A stretch of DNA of 64,000 nt from Aphanomyces cochlioides (GCA_019828595.1 JAHQRK010000004.1:2976001-3040000), one strand, 5' to 3'; positions 44,391 through 54,388 are shown, counted from the first letter of the stretch. Made by a program: numbers and translations. Notes: generated by a model not told the origin, from the letters alone.

Positions 44391-45751
44391 ATGGCAAAAG
44401 TCGAGCTGTACTGCGCGTTGTTCGGCGAAGCGACTGTGTTTCCCGTGAAGATCGCGCTCGATGCGGAAGTGAGCGCGCTGCAGCTTTTTGATAATCAGCG
44501 GTACGGAGATCGCTTCATGCTTGTTCCAAGCCAGTTGACCCTGTATTTGGCGCGGAAAGAGGGTGCTGTGTGGTTGAAGGATGACCACGATTTGAAGAAT
44601 TTCTTGCAAGGTGGTGTCAGCACTGAGTACGAGGAGATGCGTCCCACGTGGAAGCTCGATGAAGACGACTACTTTGGGAAGAACTTTCAGCCTGGAAGCA
44701 AAGAGATCCAGGTATTGGTGGAACTCCCACAAGTGTTGGAAGCTAAGCTGCCTCGAGATCGTCAACTTATGGTGTGCGATGTGCAAATCCCAGTCACGCA
44801 AAGTATGTTGTTGAATCCGCCAGCACTGGTCGCACTTTGGAAAGCATTTCGGAACGACAAGACCAACTTGAAAGCTGGCGCATTGGTTGAATTACCCCAA
44901 GCCACGTATCTTCTTGGTTCTTCGACACTCGGCTCTCGTCTTTACATTCGTCATTGCTACCCTGCGCTGTGGGAATATTGTCTCAAGACGATCCTTGATG
45001 AAAAGATGAACACTCCGCATCTCGTGATCCTCGGCAACCCTGGAATCGGCAAGACGTTTTTCGGCTTTCTGATCTTGCTTCTCGTGCGTGAAGGTGCGAC
45101 GGTGGTGTATGAAAGTGGTGTTCTCAAGCAGCGCTTCCTTTTGACCAAGGAGATTGTGGCTGAAGGTTCACCGGACGATTTTATTCAAATTCTGAAAAAC
45201 ATCGAGACATACTACATCGTGGATGCCGTCAAGCCTGCAAAGTACGATGCGAAAACGATTCTTCTGACGTCGCCGCGCCGCTCCATATGGTTCGAGTTCA
45301 ACAAGACCTGTTGTCAACCCTGCTACATGCCAGTGTGGTCACGAGAGGAGATTCTACAATGTCGAGAGCTGATGTAGTCGGATACGCCAGTGGCTGTCGT
45401 GCAAGATTGCTTTCGACGATGGGGTGGTATCGCACTCTATGTCAGCAGGTGTTGCTTGAAAATGCGATTGACATGGTTGATCTCGACTGGTTGGCGCAAG
45501 CCTGTTGTCGACTGGATGCGGACGACGCTCAAGTGGCGCACCGATTGCTGCATTATCGCGTCAGCGAAACTTTTGACAAGGAGAGCTTCGTCTTTGCATC
45601 GGATTATGTTCAGCAAATGGTGTTCAATCGTCTCTACATGAAGGATAAGCGGAAGCTGCTTGATTTCATTGATGTTTCGGGTGGACTTGGTACTCTTCCT
45701 GTGCTCCGTGGCCACTTGTTCGAAGGGCATGACCACTCAGTGCTGCCGTAA
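44391..45751 (+). pseudogene. Crinkler (CRN) effector gene, C-terminal part disrupted
   Basis: CRNs are secreted oomycete effectors that act inside host cells. From ATG 44391 a 328-residue frame shows the CRN header (MAKVELYCALFGE), the LTLYLARK translocation-type motif at 49-56, and the VLVELPQ motif closing the header near 108-114. A P-loop NTPase-like region follows, with GNPGIGKT at 215-222. The frame ends at a TAG (45375-45377). Homologous C-terminal sequence continues beyond it, first in the same frame and then, after about 45450, in another frame up to 45751. So either the protein is naturally short or, more likely, this copy carries a nonsense change plus a frameshift. A truncated second copy (42161-42625) shares the C-terminal part. 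No classical signal peptide precedes the header. Confidence 0.78.
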
Positions 45752-46449
45752 GGTGGAACGTTCAAGTTCGACCTCTGGTCGACAACAACGCGGCGTACGA
45801 TGATGACGACCCCACCGCTGGCTGTAGGTAATTCGAGTTGTCAGCAGCACCGAGCACTAGCAGCTCGCATCGATCGACGCCTTGAGAATCCCATCGTACG
45901 ACAAACTAAAATTACATAAAAGTCGCGTCAAACGATTTATGAACCAATGCTGTCATCTGCACACTCAAATCGGCGATTGTGTCGGCCGCTTTCCCATCGA
46001 CAAGGACCAAAAGCTCCCGACCCACACTTCCTGATCGTCTCGAGACAATCCATCCATCCGTGGTTGTCTTCGTGAAGATATCAAGCGTGTCGGGATCCCT
46101 ACAGCAAATTTGAGGAAAGCACAACATGATAGAAGTACGCGAGATGATCATGGCGAACGAAATCGACGCAGGCAAGCAAAGATGGAGACAAGCCTGCTGC
46201 CAAATAACGATTTGGGATCATGGAGCTCTACAAATGATGAGGAAAACAAAGCAGCGGGGAGCATACATTTGTTTTGCCCATGTTTTGTGCTTGTACTTCA
46301 TGTGTCAATCGATTGACGTGGACATAAGCGCTAATGGCCACGTCAAATAAATTGATAGCTTCGTTGTACCTGGAGTAAGAGCGAGATGGAGATGGATGAA
46401 GTTCTTGAGCAATGGCACGAACATGCGAATCCTGTCGGAAACGATCGGC
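45255..46449 (-). repeat. Right arm of the 1.2 kb inverted repeat (mosaic)
   Basis: Reverse complement of 41466-42662. In plus orientation it holds CRN C-terminal sequence, then about 50 bp resembling the LpxK 3' end (45850-45900, compare 44236-44290), then the inverted CCZ1 3' exons. It ends at the CGATCG where the left copy continues into CCZ1 but this copy joins segment X. Confidence 0.88.
45912..46448 (-). pseudogene. Duplicated 3' end of CCZ1
   Basis: This copy contains the last three CCZ1 exons with their introns; the last exon's open frame (45912-46175) is the same as that at 41737-42000. At 46448 the CCZ1 sequence is replaced by segment X. The junction happens to keep a frame (ELAEASRVMAADRFRQD), so a chimeric transcript is conceivable, but no promoter or complete N-terminus is visible. 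The longin domains needed for function are missing. Confidence 0.82.
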
Positions 46450-46830
46450 TGCCATGACTCGCGATGCTTCTGCAAGCTCTTCAGTGGACTACTGGGCCCT
46501 TGTCATCAACATTGCGAGATCAGGCATGTAGCACAAGCCCAGAATATCGAGATCCAGCGGGTTTCAACAAGCAGGCTGCCACAATGGAGTGAACTTCCAA
46601 CACCAAATGTCAATGCCAGATGTGAAGAGCACTCTCCAAGTCTGTAACGAAAACCAAGAGTTACTTGTGAGCCCGTAGCTATTTCAAATACTCCAGGCGT
46701 CTTTGAAGAATTCGATGTCCCCTCTGTGTTGGCCCAACACAGACCAAGGCAAAAGTAGCCTGCTGAAGCATTCGTTGGAGAAGGATGGAAGTCATGTCGA
46801 CGACCTTGCTGGTATTGATACGTCGCATGG
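46450..46830 (-). other. Segment X, longer copy
   Basis: Reverse-complement partner of 42663-42908, with about 150 bp more in the middle (around 46610-46730). The frame starting MRRINTSKVVDMTSILLQ continues through QQATFALVCVGQHRGD in this copy. Upstream sequence to about 46930 may belong to the same remnant. Function unknown. Confidence 0.4.
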
Positions 46831-47272
46831 TTAGAAGTGACAATCGAGTGAGCTTGGAGCTCCAGCAGACGAGGGGGACACATGAACTTGTGTAACCTGG
46901 TGCCGAAATTACTCGACAACGTAGCACACATCAAACCACATCAAAACATACCGACTTTGCTGGAACAGCCAGACTCATCAAGATCAAACGATCGCAGTGC
47001 GGTCCTATGCATGAAGACAATTAATGAGCAGAGGGCAAGTGCAGCATGACTTGCTTTAAGTGAGAGAAAGAGAGAGATTCGCTGCGTCGTTATTGAAATT
47101 CATCTCCAGTGATAGAATTCTCCTGCTGCCAAATTTTGATTGTTTATCCGGATGAGACATGATATTTTAGTAAAAAAGGAGCAAAAATAGACCAAATTTG
47201 AATAATTTTCTTGTAAAATTTCATTTGAATTTTGTCAAAATTTAAATAATCGCGATTGCACCCACAGACCCC
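46831..47272. other. Intergenic, with one TATCCGGATA-type site
   Basis: No gene seen. The region becomes AT-rich toward the MYND gene. It holds a TTATCCGGAT copy at 47144-47153, 120 bp before the ATG at 47273. Confidence 0.4.
47144..47153. promoter_or_regulatory. TTATCCGGAT element upstream of the MYND gene
   Basis: A single copy, half of the TATCCGGATA palindrome plus flank, 120 bp before the start codon at 47273. Confidence 0.35.
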
Positions 47273-47954
47273 ATGCCGCTCGAGAGAACAGCGAGCGAAG
47301 TGGAGGACGAGCGGATCATGAGCCACTTCCGATCGAAATTGGATGCCCAAGGCCATTTGTGCAGTAATTGTGACAGTCCTGGGGCTTCAATTCCATGCAT
47401 GGATCGGTGTGGAGAAGCTTATTATTGCTCAAACAAGTGCGTCGTGCAAGATGCCAAGCGCCATCGCGACAATGACTTGAATATGCGACTGAGTCTCTGT
47501 ACGTAGTGAATATGTGTGGAGCTAAAATTAATGTACGATCAGGTGACGACCAAGAGGATGACGACAACGGCGCAATTGACAATGATGATTTGGAGGATGA
47601 CGAGGATCTAGACAGACAAGATGACGACGCCACCGATGACTCGGACTGCCCAGTTGATGAAGAGATCTCGTTTGTGGATCATTTTTGCGCTTCATCCGTC
47701 ACTGTCGAACGTGGGCTCGAGCGTGTCGAGTCGATTGAAGTCACATGTCCTCATTGCTCGGTTCGATTTCGTACATTTCAGAGTCTCATTCTGACTTGAC
47801 AGGAGACAGCAGTCATCACAAGATCGGTCCTGAACCATCCCGAGACCAAGCAAAAGGTGTTGTCCACGGGCGCCAATGGCCATCGCTCAATGACTCTTTG
47901 TTGTAGGCGTCGACAACGTGTATTTGCGGTGAAGTCGTGGGTTTCTGGGTCTAA
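47273..47954 (+). CDS. MYND-type zinc-finger protein with acidic region
   Basis: Exons 47273-47498, 47543-47770, 47813-47856 and 47907-47954 give 181 residues. The N-terminal third has the MYND-like Cys series CSNCDSPGASIPCMDRCG..YYCSNKC followed by H-rich residues, a zinc-binding protein-interaction fold. A very acidic stretch of about 45 residues follows (repeated D and E), then a second zinc-binding pair CPHC, and finally CICGEVVGFWV, which could complete a four-Cys site. The last two introns are less certain; without the third exon the frame would end at 47799. Its stop is 31 bp from the stop of the convergent gene at 47986. Function unknown; MYND proteins often act in transcription or methylation. 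Confidence 0.7.
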
Positions 47955-47985
47955 GCCGAATCAAATTGTACATTTCATGAGCCTT

Positions 47986-49222
47986 TCATTCGGCGGGGCG
48001 TTCGATGACAACCACGTCGCTTGGACCATCTTCTGGTGGAGAGGAACTTTGCCAAAACCACGACAGCCAACTCGGTGTGAAAACATACATCAGTGTCTTC
48101 CAAAGGGCCTCCCCGCTTTGAGTTTGTACAGTTTCATCGCGAATGACGCCACCGATGAATTCTTTGGCATGGTCCTAGTCATTATGATCCATTCAGAAAG
48201 GAGAGCAAGAACGATGGGCATACCTGAATGTCTCGGTTGCTCATGACTTGGTGGACGGAGGACGTCATGGTTCTTGTGACGCTGCCTTGCACAGGCTCCT
48301 GAACAAACGTCCATGCCATGAGTTTAGTAAGCCGTGCCCGTGTCGCTTCGTCCTGCATGAGCTGGTCGAGAAGTTGGATCACGCTGGCCCGAGTCTGCGG
48401 ATCCACAATTGCCGTCTTAATCAAGTCGACAAATTGCCGCAATGAATGCGGGTCCTACAATCCATAAGACAAGATTACGATGGAGGATTCACCTGGAAGA
48501 GGTTGAAGAGAATCTGTTTGGCCAACTTGGTCACGTGAGCTGAAGTCTGGGGGTCGTTCAAGACGTTGCTTGTGAGCTGAACCAAAGCCACGTGTGTCAT
48601 CTCCATGGCAATGAGCTAGCATTTTTGTGAGACTTCCATGTCACTACAATCTATCTACCCTCTTGAGGAACACTGACGCCTGGTCGAGAACTTTGGGATC
48701 ATTAAGTACTGTCTGGACAATCTGGGAGGCAAGTTCCTGCTGACTGTCATCAGTGTATCAGTATTATATCGTTCCACACCTGGGTTTGGATCTGGAGTGA
48801 TTCATTCTGGAGAGTTTCCGTCGCAACTTCTGCTGTCGTCTTGGTCATCTTTGAGCGCATCTCGGGGCCAAATGCGACCACACCGACTGCACCAATGGCT
48901 AGAATACCAAGACCCCATGCATTCTATCCGTTCCTGTCAGGCAAATTGGCTCAAGGCATAGAATACTAACCCAATTCTTTCCTTGCATGTTCATGTACAT
49001 GTGTTGAAGCTGTTGCGACGCGTGAATAATGTCGGACGCAACTTTATGGGCCGATTGATCTACATGCAGAGGTGGAGTCGTCGTCGGGGGAGCCAGTGGA
49101 GGAACAGATGCTTCTGAAACTTTATTCTCTTTGACGTCTTTCTTCTCATGGCTTAAGAATCGCCTTGTTGTGGACCAAAGATGTCGCTGCTTTTGGACAA
49201 GTTGTGGCCGCAGACGGTGCAT
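47986..49222 (-). CDS. Probable mitochondrial membrane protein, family unknown
   Basis: Six exons (49222-48971, 48923-48780, 48739-48659, 48615-48493, 48454-48224, 48174-47986) encode 339 residues; all junctions are phase 0 with 37-49 nt introns. The N-terminus (MHRLRPQLVQKQRHLWSTTRRF) is a strong mitochondrial presequence. After a Pro/Thr-rich linker comes one membrane segment (WGLGILAIGAVGVVAFG). The remainder consists of repeated helical units with the recurring pattern V-L-N-D-P-x-x-x, seen as TVLNDPKVLDQAS, NVLNDPQTSAHV, NLFQDPHSLRQF and AIVDPQTRASV. Each unit roughly matches an exon. The C-terminus has FTPSWLSWFW. I do not recognise the family; a scaffold or adaptor of the inner membrane is a guess. 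Confidence 0.75.
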
Positions 49223-49380
49223 TGTTGCTCCTGAGCGGTTTCACCACCTCGTTTGACAAATAATTGTCAATTAATATTAAAAAAAGAAATATTTCATACT
49301 TTAATTCATATCAAGTTCTAATTTTAATGATTATTTTAATTTACTTCAGATTTTCTCTTCCATTTTCGTGTTGACGCAAA

Positions 49381-49932
49381 ATGTGGCGCTTTATTCGAGT
49401 AGCGGCCGGAACGTGCCTCCTGACGGCAGCGAGCGCGTTTGAATGCGATCCAAGCGCACCACTGGACAACTTACCGAGTCGTAAGGAAGGTGAGGAATGC
49501 GGTGGATGGTGTGGATCATTTGGTACGTGTGAGAAGGGCTTGCACTGCGACGTTGGACTTTTCCCCCTCGCCCTCTTGGCTTGGGGGTCTCCGTTGCCAA
49601 GAGCTTGTCGAAATCCATCCAAGGACGATCTCTTGTGGAATCAAGTAAGCTCATATACGTGTTCGTCCCCATCGAACCAGCTGAACCTCAGCGATGACAG
49701 CGAGTATGAAATCATATCCAATGCCGTGCAACGGGCGGACCTGAGCGTTGTACTGCATGTTTCCACAGTGCGCGTCTTGACTGCAAAGAAATGCGGCCAA
49801 GAGTATGCGATTTTGCTCGAGCGCGTTGAAAATTCGCACAACATCTATCTTCTCACTCAAGGTATCGACGGAACCAAGTCGACTGTACACCGCTTGGATA
49901 CCACAAACTTTCGTCATCATTTAGGTAGTTGA
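49381..49932 (+). CDS. Secreted cysteine-rich protein, possible cystatin-like C-terminus
   Basis: An uninterrupted frame of 183 residues starts at ATG 49381 just after an AT-rich promoter. A signal peptide (MWRFIRVAAGTCLLTAASA) precedes a compact Cys-rich segment (GEECGGWCGSFGTCEKGLHC) resembling a small IGFBP-like or knottin fold. The C-terminal half (EYEIISNAVQRADLS, then VLTAKKCGQEYAILLERVE) has the helix-then-strands pattern of a cystatin-like fold but lacks a clear Q-x-V-x-G site, so protease inhibition is only a possibility. The middle (LFPLALLAWGSPLP) is unusually hydrophobic and may be an unspliced intron. Secretion and Cys content are consistent with an extracellular or effector role. 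Confidence 0.55.
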   Translation: MWRFIRVAAGTCLLTAASAFECDPSAPLDNLPSRKEGEECGGWCGSFGTCEKGLHCDVGLFPLALLAWGSPLPRACRNPSKDDLLWNQVSSYTCSSPSNQLNLSDDSEYEIISNAVQRADLSVVLHVSTVRVLTAKKCGQEYAILLERVENSHNIYLLTQGIDGTKSTVHRLDTTNFRHHLGS

Positions 49933-50241
49933 CCTTAAGTTCCATCTTCTTTATTGCATGAAGGCATATTATGTTCATGGAGCAGGCAATTCCGCGGCGT
50001 TGTCCAGCGGGATCTTCCCATCATATCATTATAAGTATCGACCAATCAAATAAATCTGAATTTAATTAAAAAAAATAGACTTATAGCCAATCAAATAATC
50101 TAATTTAAATAATTATTAATTGTATTATTTTTGTGGTTTTTCGAATAATTCTGGAAAGTACGATCCAACTTAAGCGAGTTTATTTCTTGGGCCAATGGAT
50201 TGACATGCACAATTGGTGGCGTGCTTTGGCTCAGGAAGACG
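49933..50241. other. AT-rich intergenic region before mS29
   Basis: No gene seen. Two copies of a CCAATCAAATAA-like block occur (about 50041-50053 and 50088-50100) within strongly AT-rich sequence, possibly promoter elements. Confidence 0.35.
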
Positions 50242-51765
50242 ATGTTGTCCAAGATCTTGTCACGTCCTGCTCGCCTTATCTCGCGCGCGGCGCTATTTAC
50301 GACGGATGCCACTACCGCAGCAGCTCCATCTATAGGTGTGGTTACCGATCATTGCATCTCGCAGGTTAATTGTTCGTCGTATCACGTGTTTTCCTGACCC
50401 TGTGTGCAGATGAACAAGGACACGGACATCAATAAATTTTTTGAGTTGACGGAAGCGCAAATCAAGAAGAACTTTCCCAATGGGTTTGACATTGTACGAC
50501 ATGAACAATGGAACTCATAGTTGGTGTAGATTGCCCAAGCGTATCAATGAACTCTTTGAACTCGTCGACCCACACAAGCATTTTATGCTCCGCAAGCCCG
50601 TGGCTGAAATTTTGTCGTCCATGTCGAGTGCGTCTCGGCTGTCGTTGAGATCCTAATTGCATTGTCGTAGACTTCCCTGAAAACTGGCCTAAACAATGGC
50701 CTGAACGAGCATTTGTCTTGGACGGCGATCGTGGCACCGGCAAAACGTACGGCATATTCGGCACGAGCATAAGCTTATGGACACGGCTAGGGTTTCGTTG
50801 ATTCAAATTGTCAACTATGCGCGCGAAAGTGGCTGGATTGTTTTGCATGTGCCCCATGCACGTACATGGGTGCAAGATGCCCCATACGTGACAAAGTCTG
50901 CCTTCGTTGAGGGCAAGTTCGACATTGACGTGATTGGCATGGACATTCTTAAGCAGGTTAGCTCAAGACACCCCATGAACATGCCTTTGAACAATGACAT
51001 AGTTGATCCAATGCCACAAGGACCAATTGGCCCAATTGCCTCTTCGTGGCGACTATGGCGACCGCTACTATCCGCACACGTTGCCAAAGAAGCCCAAGGT
51101 AATTGTGTCATCGCTTTCCATGATCTTACCAAGCGAAGAGCGAGTCGGAATACAACAAGAGTGACTTGACGTTGTTGGACATTTGTGAAAACGGTCTCAA
51201 GGACGACTTGTTGTCGTGCCAAGCCGTCATTGACTTGAAGAATGAACTGGCACAAGTTACCGAGTAGGATTTCAACCTCTGTCGTGCTAGAGTCTGATGG
51301 AAATGTTGTCGTAGAGTGCCCGTCTTGATTGCCGTCGACGAATACAACGCGTGGTTTGAAAAGACGGTCTTCGGCTACGAAGGTGTCGAAGTCAAGCCTG
51401 AAGACATTACTATCGTCGATGCTTTCCGTGACGTGGATGCCACTGGCTTCCGTCAAGATCGTCAACTAAAGAACGGTTTGTTCATTGCTGCCACGACGAA
51501 GAACTACCCAAGCCGCTTCGACTTTTCCAAGCAGGTACGAGCAAGACCTCTGCGACTTTGTTGAGGAAATGGGACGTAGGCCACCTACAAGCGCGTGCGC
51601 AAGCTTCTCCACCCCTACTCGAATGAAGAATTGACCAGCGTCGTGGACTACTTGCACCATATCAACTTTCGACAGGCGAAGTACTCTGAGCAGGATGTCA
51701 TCTACCTCCGCCTCATGACGAAGAACGTGCCATTGCAAGTGTTCAAGCAAGCTTGCATCTTGTAA
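50242..51765 (+). CDS. DAP3: Mitochondrial small-subunit ribosomal protein mS29 (DAP3)
   Basis: Nine exons (50242-50364, 50410-50483, 50530-50627, 50671-50746, 50791-50956, 51021-51098, 51139-51263, 51315-51534, 51580-51765) encode 381 residues with all junctions in frame. mS29 is the GTP-binding protein of the mitoribosomal small-subunit head. The presequence MLSKILSRPARLISRAALF is mitochondrial. Family segments are RKPVAEIL, the P-loop DGDRGTGKTVSL, IVLHVPHARTWV, PVLIAVDEYNAWF (Walker-B-like) and a C-terminal VPLQVFKQ. The last codons overlap a GTAAGT that could be a donor, but the TAA there gives a sensible end. It converges with the rhomboid gene, 95 bp between stops. Confidence 0.88.
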
Positions 51766-51860
51766 GTACAAGACACAGAATACAATAGACGATATACGTT
51801 ACCTTCCTCCTTGTACAATGCAAAGCTCATGCAAATCCATGGGAATCAACTTTATGTTGT

Positions 51861-53013
51861 TTACTGGGGTGTCATAGCATAAGCCGCCGCTTGGCCACCC
51901 AAATGGCCGACAAAATCGACGTCTGTCGCAAAGGAAGCAAAGGCACGGTGCTTGGCATGCTGGAAGATGCTTCCGATGCTATTGATGGCAACAGAGAGCT
52001 TGAGCATTTCGTCTGATGTGATGGGCAATGCGCCGTACAACAGGAGCTACCAAAGTGAATATGAGACTACCACAGCCAGGACGACACTTCCACCTCTCGA
52101 TCAGGGTGCATGACGCAATAAGCCGTCAGAACCCCGAAGACAGCACCGCTGGCACCAATCGAGTAGACTAAGGAAGTGCTTAGAAGGATCACAAGGAGAG
52201 AATGAGTACCATGACCCATTCCAAGCAAGCCCGAGACAACTGCACTAAGCACAGATGAAGCAATTGCACTCGTGAAGTAGATCTCGAGGAATTCATAACG
52301 ATTCAAAGAGCGAGGCTGTTGAATGACTTCATGGTATTGGCGAATGGTCGATTTGAGCCATGAAGCATCTTGGATAAGCTGGCGTCGACGTACTCGCTGG
52401 GTTGTCTCGCTCTCGGTGGGAGGGAGCAGCGCGGATCCAAAGTGCCATAGCATAAACATATTGACGCCCAAGTGCAAGATCGTGTTGTGGCTGAAGGCAG
52501 ACGTGAGCAACGTGTGAACTCGCTTTTCAAGTCCAACACCATTGAACGAACAAGCAAAATTAGACCACATGAACTTGCCAAGTCGTGGATGGATTTTTGA
52601 CATTTTCCACAGACCAAACACTGCCGTGTTGCTCGCAATGAGGCCTAACAGAACCCTGCGGTTCTCGTCTTCCCACTACAAAAACACGCGTTAAGTCCTC
52701 AGCAGTTTGCTCGCACCTCTGTCTGGATTCTGCCAGCAACCATGGCAAACGAATCCGTCAAGTATTCAAAGATATTCAATGCGTGAACATGTTTGTCTGG
52801 ATTGGCAGCTTCTGTGACGAGAAGTCCCCCAGATATGAATCCAAATCCAGCCAGTCCTACATCAGCTTGGCAGACCTTTGGAGCACTTTTCGGAAGTGGA
52901 GCAGGCTGCCAAGCAGTCCTTACGCCTGTAGACCGAACGTGGGAAGGACGGATTGCTTGTCGCCAGGATGTTGCAACAACTCGACAGCCGCCTTGGCGAA
53001 ATGCGCTGAACAT
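51861..53013 (-). CDS. Mitochondrial rhomboid protease (PARL-like)
   Basis: Exons 53013-52717, 52675-52216, 52167-52088 and 52046-51861 encode 340 residues. It is an intramembrane serine protease. Residues 1-35 (MFSAFRQGGCRVVATSWRQ and more Arg) form a mitochondrial presequence. The rhomboid core shows TSAFSHNTILHLGVNMFML (the H-x-x-x-N motif), the catalytic Ser in GASGAVFG, and the catalytic His in DFVGHLGG. An extra membrane segment before the core (GFISGGLLVT) and another near VLLGLIASNT fit the PARL/Rbd1 1+6 topology. Substrates in this organism are unknown; PARL relatives process PINK1- or Mgm1/OPA1-type proteins. An alternative start is ATG 53034. Confidence 0.88.
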
Positions 53014-53244
53014 GAAGTCGCCTCTAAAGTGCATTTCAACTTCACAGTCAGAAATCCAAACGTGAAAATTGCCAAAAAATGTGTCAAATATGGCCAAAAA
53101 TATCTTGAAAATCATTGAAATTTCTTGAATTTTTCACATAGACGACTGATTTCAGTGTGAATTTTCGAAAATATTTAAAAATTATTAGGATTTTTTTTCG
53201 TAAATATTGTTACTGTATTGTTGTTTTGTGATATTTCTTGTGTC

Positions 53245-54384
53245 ATGGCACCAGTCGATGAGACGAAAGGATGCCGAGTCCTGACGGTCGGTGATGGCGA
53301 TCTGTCGTACTCTAGGTCACTGCTGGACATCGAGAACTGGAATGACCTGGATTTGGATGCAGAGACGACTTCGATTGACCTGATAGCCACAACTTACGAC
53401 TCAGAGACTGCTCTTACCAACAAATATGCCATGGCGTCGTCCAACGTTCAAGCATTAACAACTTCGACTGCTTCCTACATTACCGTTCAAGTGCAGCACG
53501 ACATTGATGCGACCGACTTGAAAGGCTACTCCACTACTCCATTTGATCGGATTGTCTTTCATCATCCCCACAGCGGAGTTGAAGATGTTCATCGACATCG
53601 ACGCTTACTCTCCCATTTCTTTCATGCTGCTCTCCAAGTTCTCAAGCCTGAAGGTCGGATCTACGTTACCTTGGCAAGAGATCAACCAGAGCGATGGGAA
53701 ATTGTGAAACGAGCAACGTTGGCAGGCCTGCATTGCATTAAACAAGTGGTTTGGAATGCTCCAAAGGGATACACGCGAAAGCGGCATCAAAGCGACAAGA
53801 GTTTCCACCAGGTGCTCCTTCATGGCGAAAAATTACAGCAAGAAAGCACACTCTTTGGCTTTGCTCGCCCTGATGTTGTCGTTGTTCAAAAGGACGTGGT
53901 GCCACCTACGACAACACCTGCAGCACCAGTGATCAATCCCGAGTGGATCTACTCTTGTGACATCTGTGAAGGCAAGCGATTCGCCACTCTCCAAGGACAA
54001 AAGACTCACATGCGTATGGTGCATGAACTCAATCTGAAGCGAAAACGAGGAGCAGATAGCACAGCGGCTTTGGTTTGTCAATCCTGTCCTGGTCGAGTTT
54101 TCTCGGATGAGGAAGCACTCAAGCAGCATCGTCTCGCAAAGCATGGCAAGGACAGCGAAATTCGGCCAGATTGGACAAAAAAACAAACCCCGCCAGTTGC
54201 AGCAGCAAGTTTCAAGTGCAGTATTTGTGAAGACGCTTTCGCGACGCAGACAGAGCTAGACAATCACTGGACTACGCTCCAGCCAATCCAAGTGGAAAAA
54301 GCGATGTGTCCATCGTGCAAAAAGGAGTTTGAAGACCTCCGCGCGTTACGTCAGCACCAGAATTTTTGCCAGGCGAGTAGTTAA
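53245..54384 (+). CDS. DUF2431 (BMT5-like) methyltransferase fused to C2H2 zinc fingers
   Basis: An uninterrupted frame of 379 residues. Residues 1-215 match the DUF2431/BMT5-like Rossmann methyltransferase: LTVGDGDLSYSRSL at the SAM loop, TTYDSETAL, FDRIVFHHPHSG, and GRIYVTLARDQPERWE. Yeast Bmt5 methylates a uridine of large-subunit rRNA, so nucleolar rRNA methylation is the likely role. Residues about 235-379 carry three or four C2H2-type fingers: CDICEGKRFATLQGQKTHMRMVH, CQSCP..ALKQHRLAKH, CSICEDAFATQ and CPSCKKEF..RQHQNFC; these could bind RNA or ribosomal particles. The fusion is unusual against yeast Bmt5. The stop is 4 bp from the stop of the convergent gene. Confidence 0.8.
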   Translation: MAPVDETKGCRVLTVGDGDLSYSRSLLDIENWNDLDLDAETTSIDLIATTYDSETALTNKYAMASSNVQALTTSTASYITVQVQHDIDATDLKGYSTTPFDRIVFHHPHSGVEDVHRHRRLLSHFFHAALQVLKPEGRIYVTLARDQPERWEIVKRATLAGLHCIKQVVWNAPKGYTRKRHQSDKSFHQVLLHGEKLQQESTLFGFARPDVVVVQKDVVPPTTTPAAPVINPEWIYSCDICEGKRFATLQGQKTHMRMVHELNLKRKRGADSTAALVCQSCPGRVFSDEEALKQHRLAKHGKDSEIRPDWTKKQTPPVAAASFKCSICEDAFATQTELDNHWTTLQPIQVEKAMCPSCKKEFEDLRALRQHQNFCQASS

Positions 54385-54388
54385 TGCA

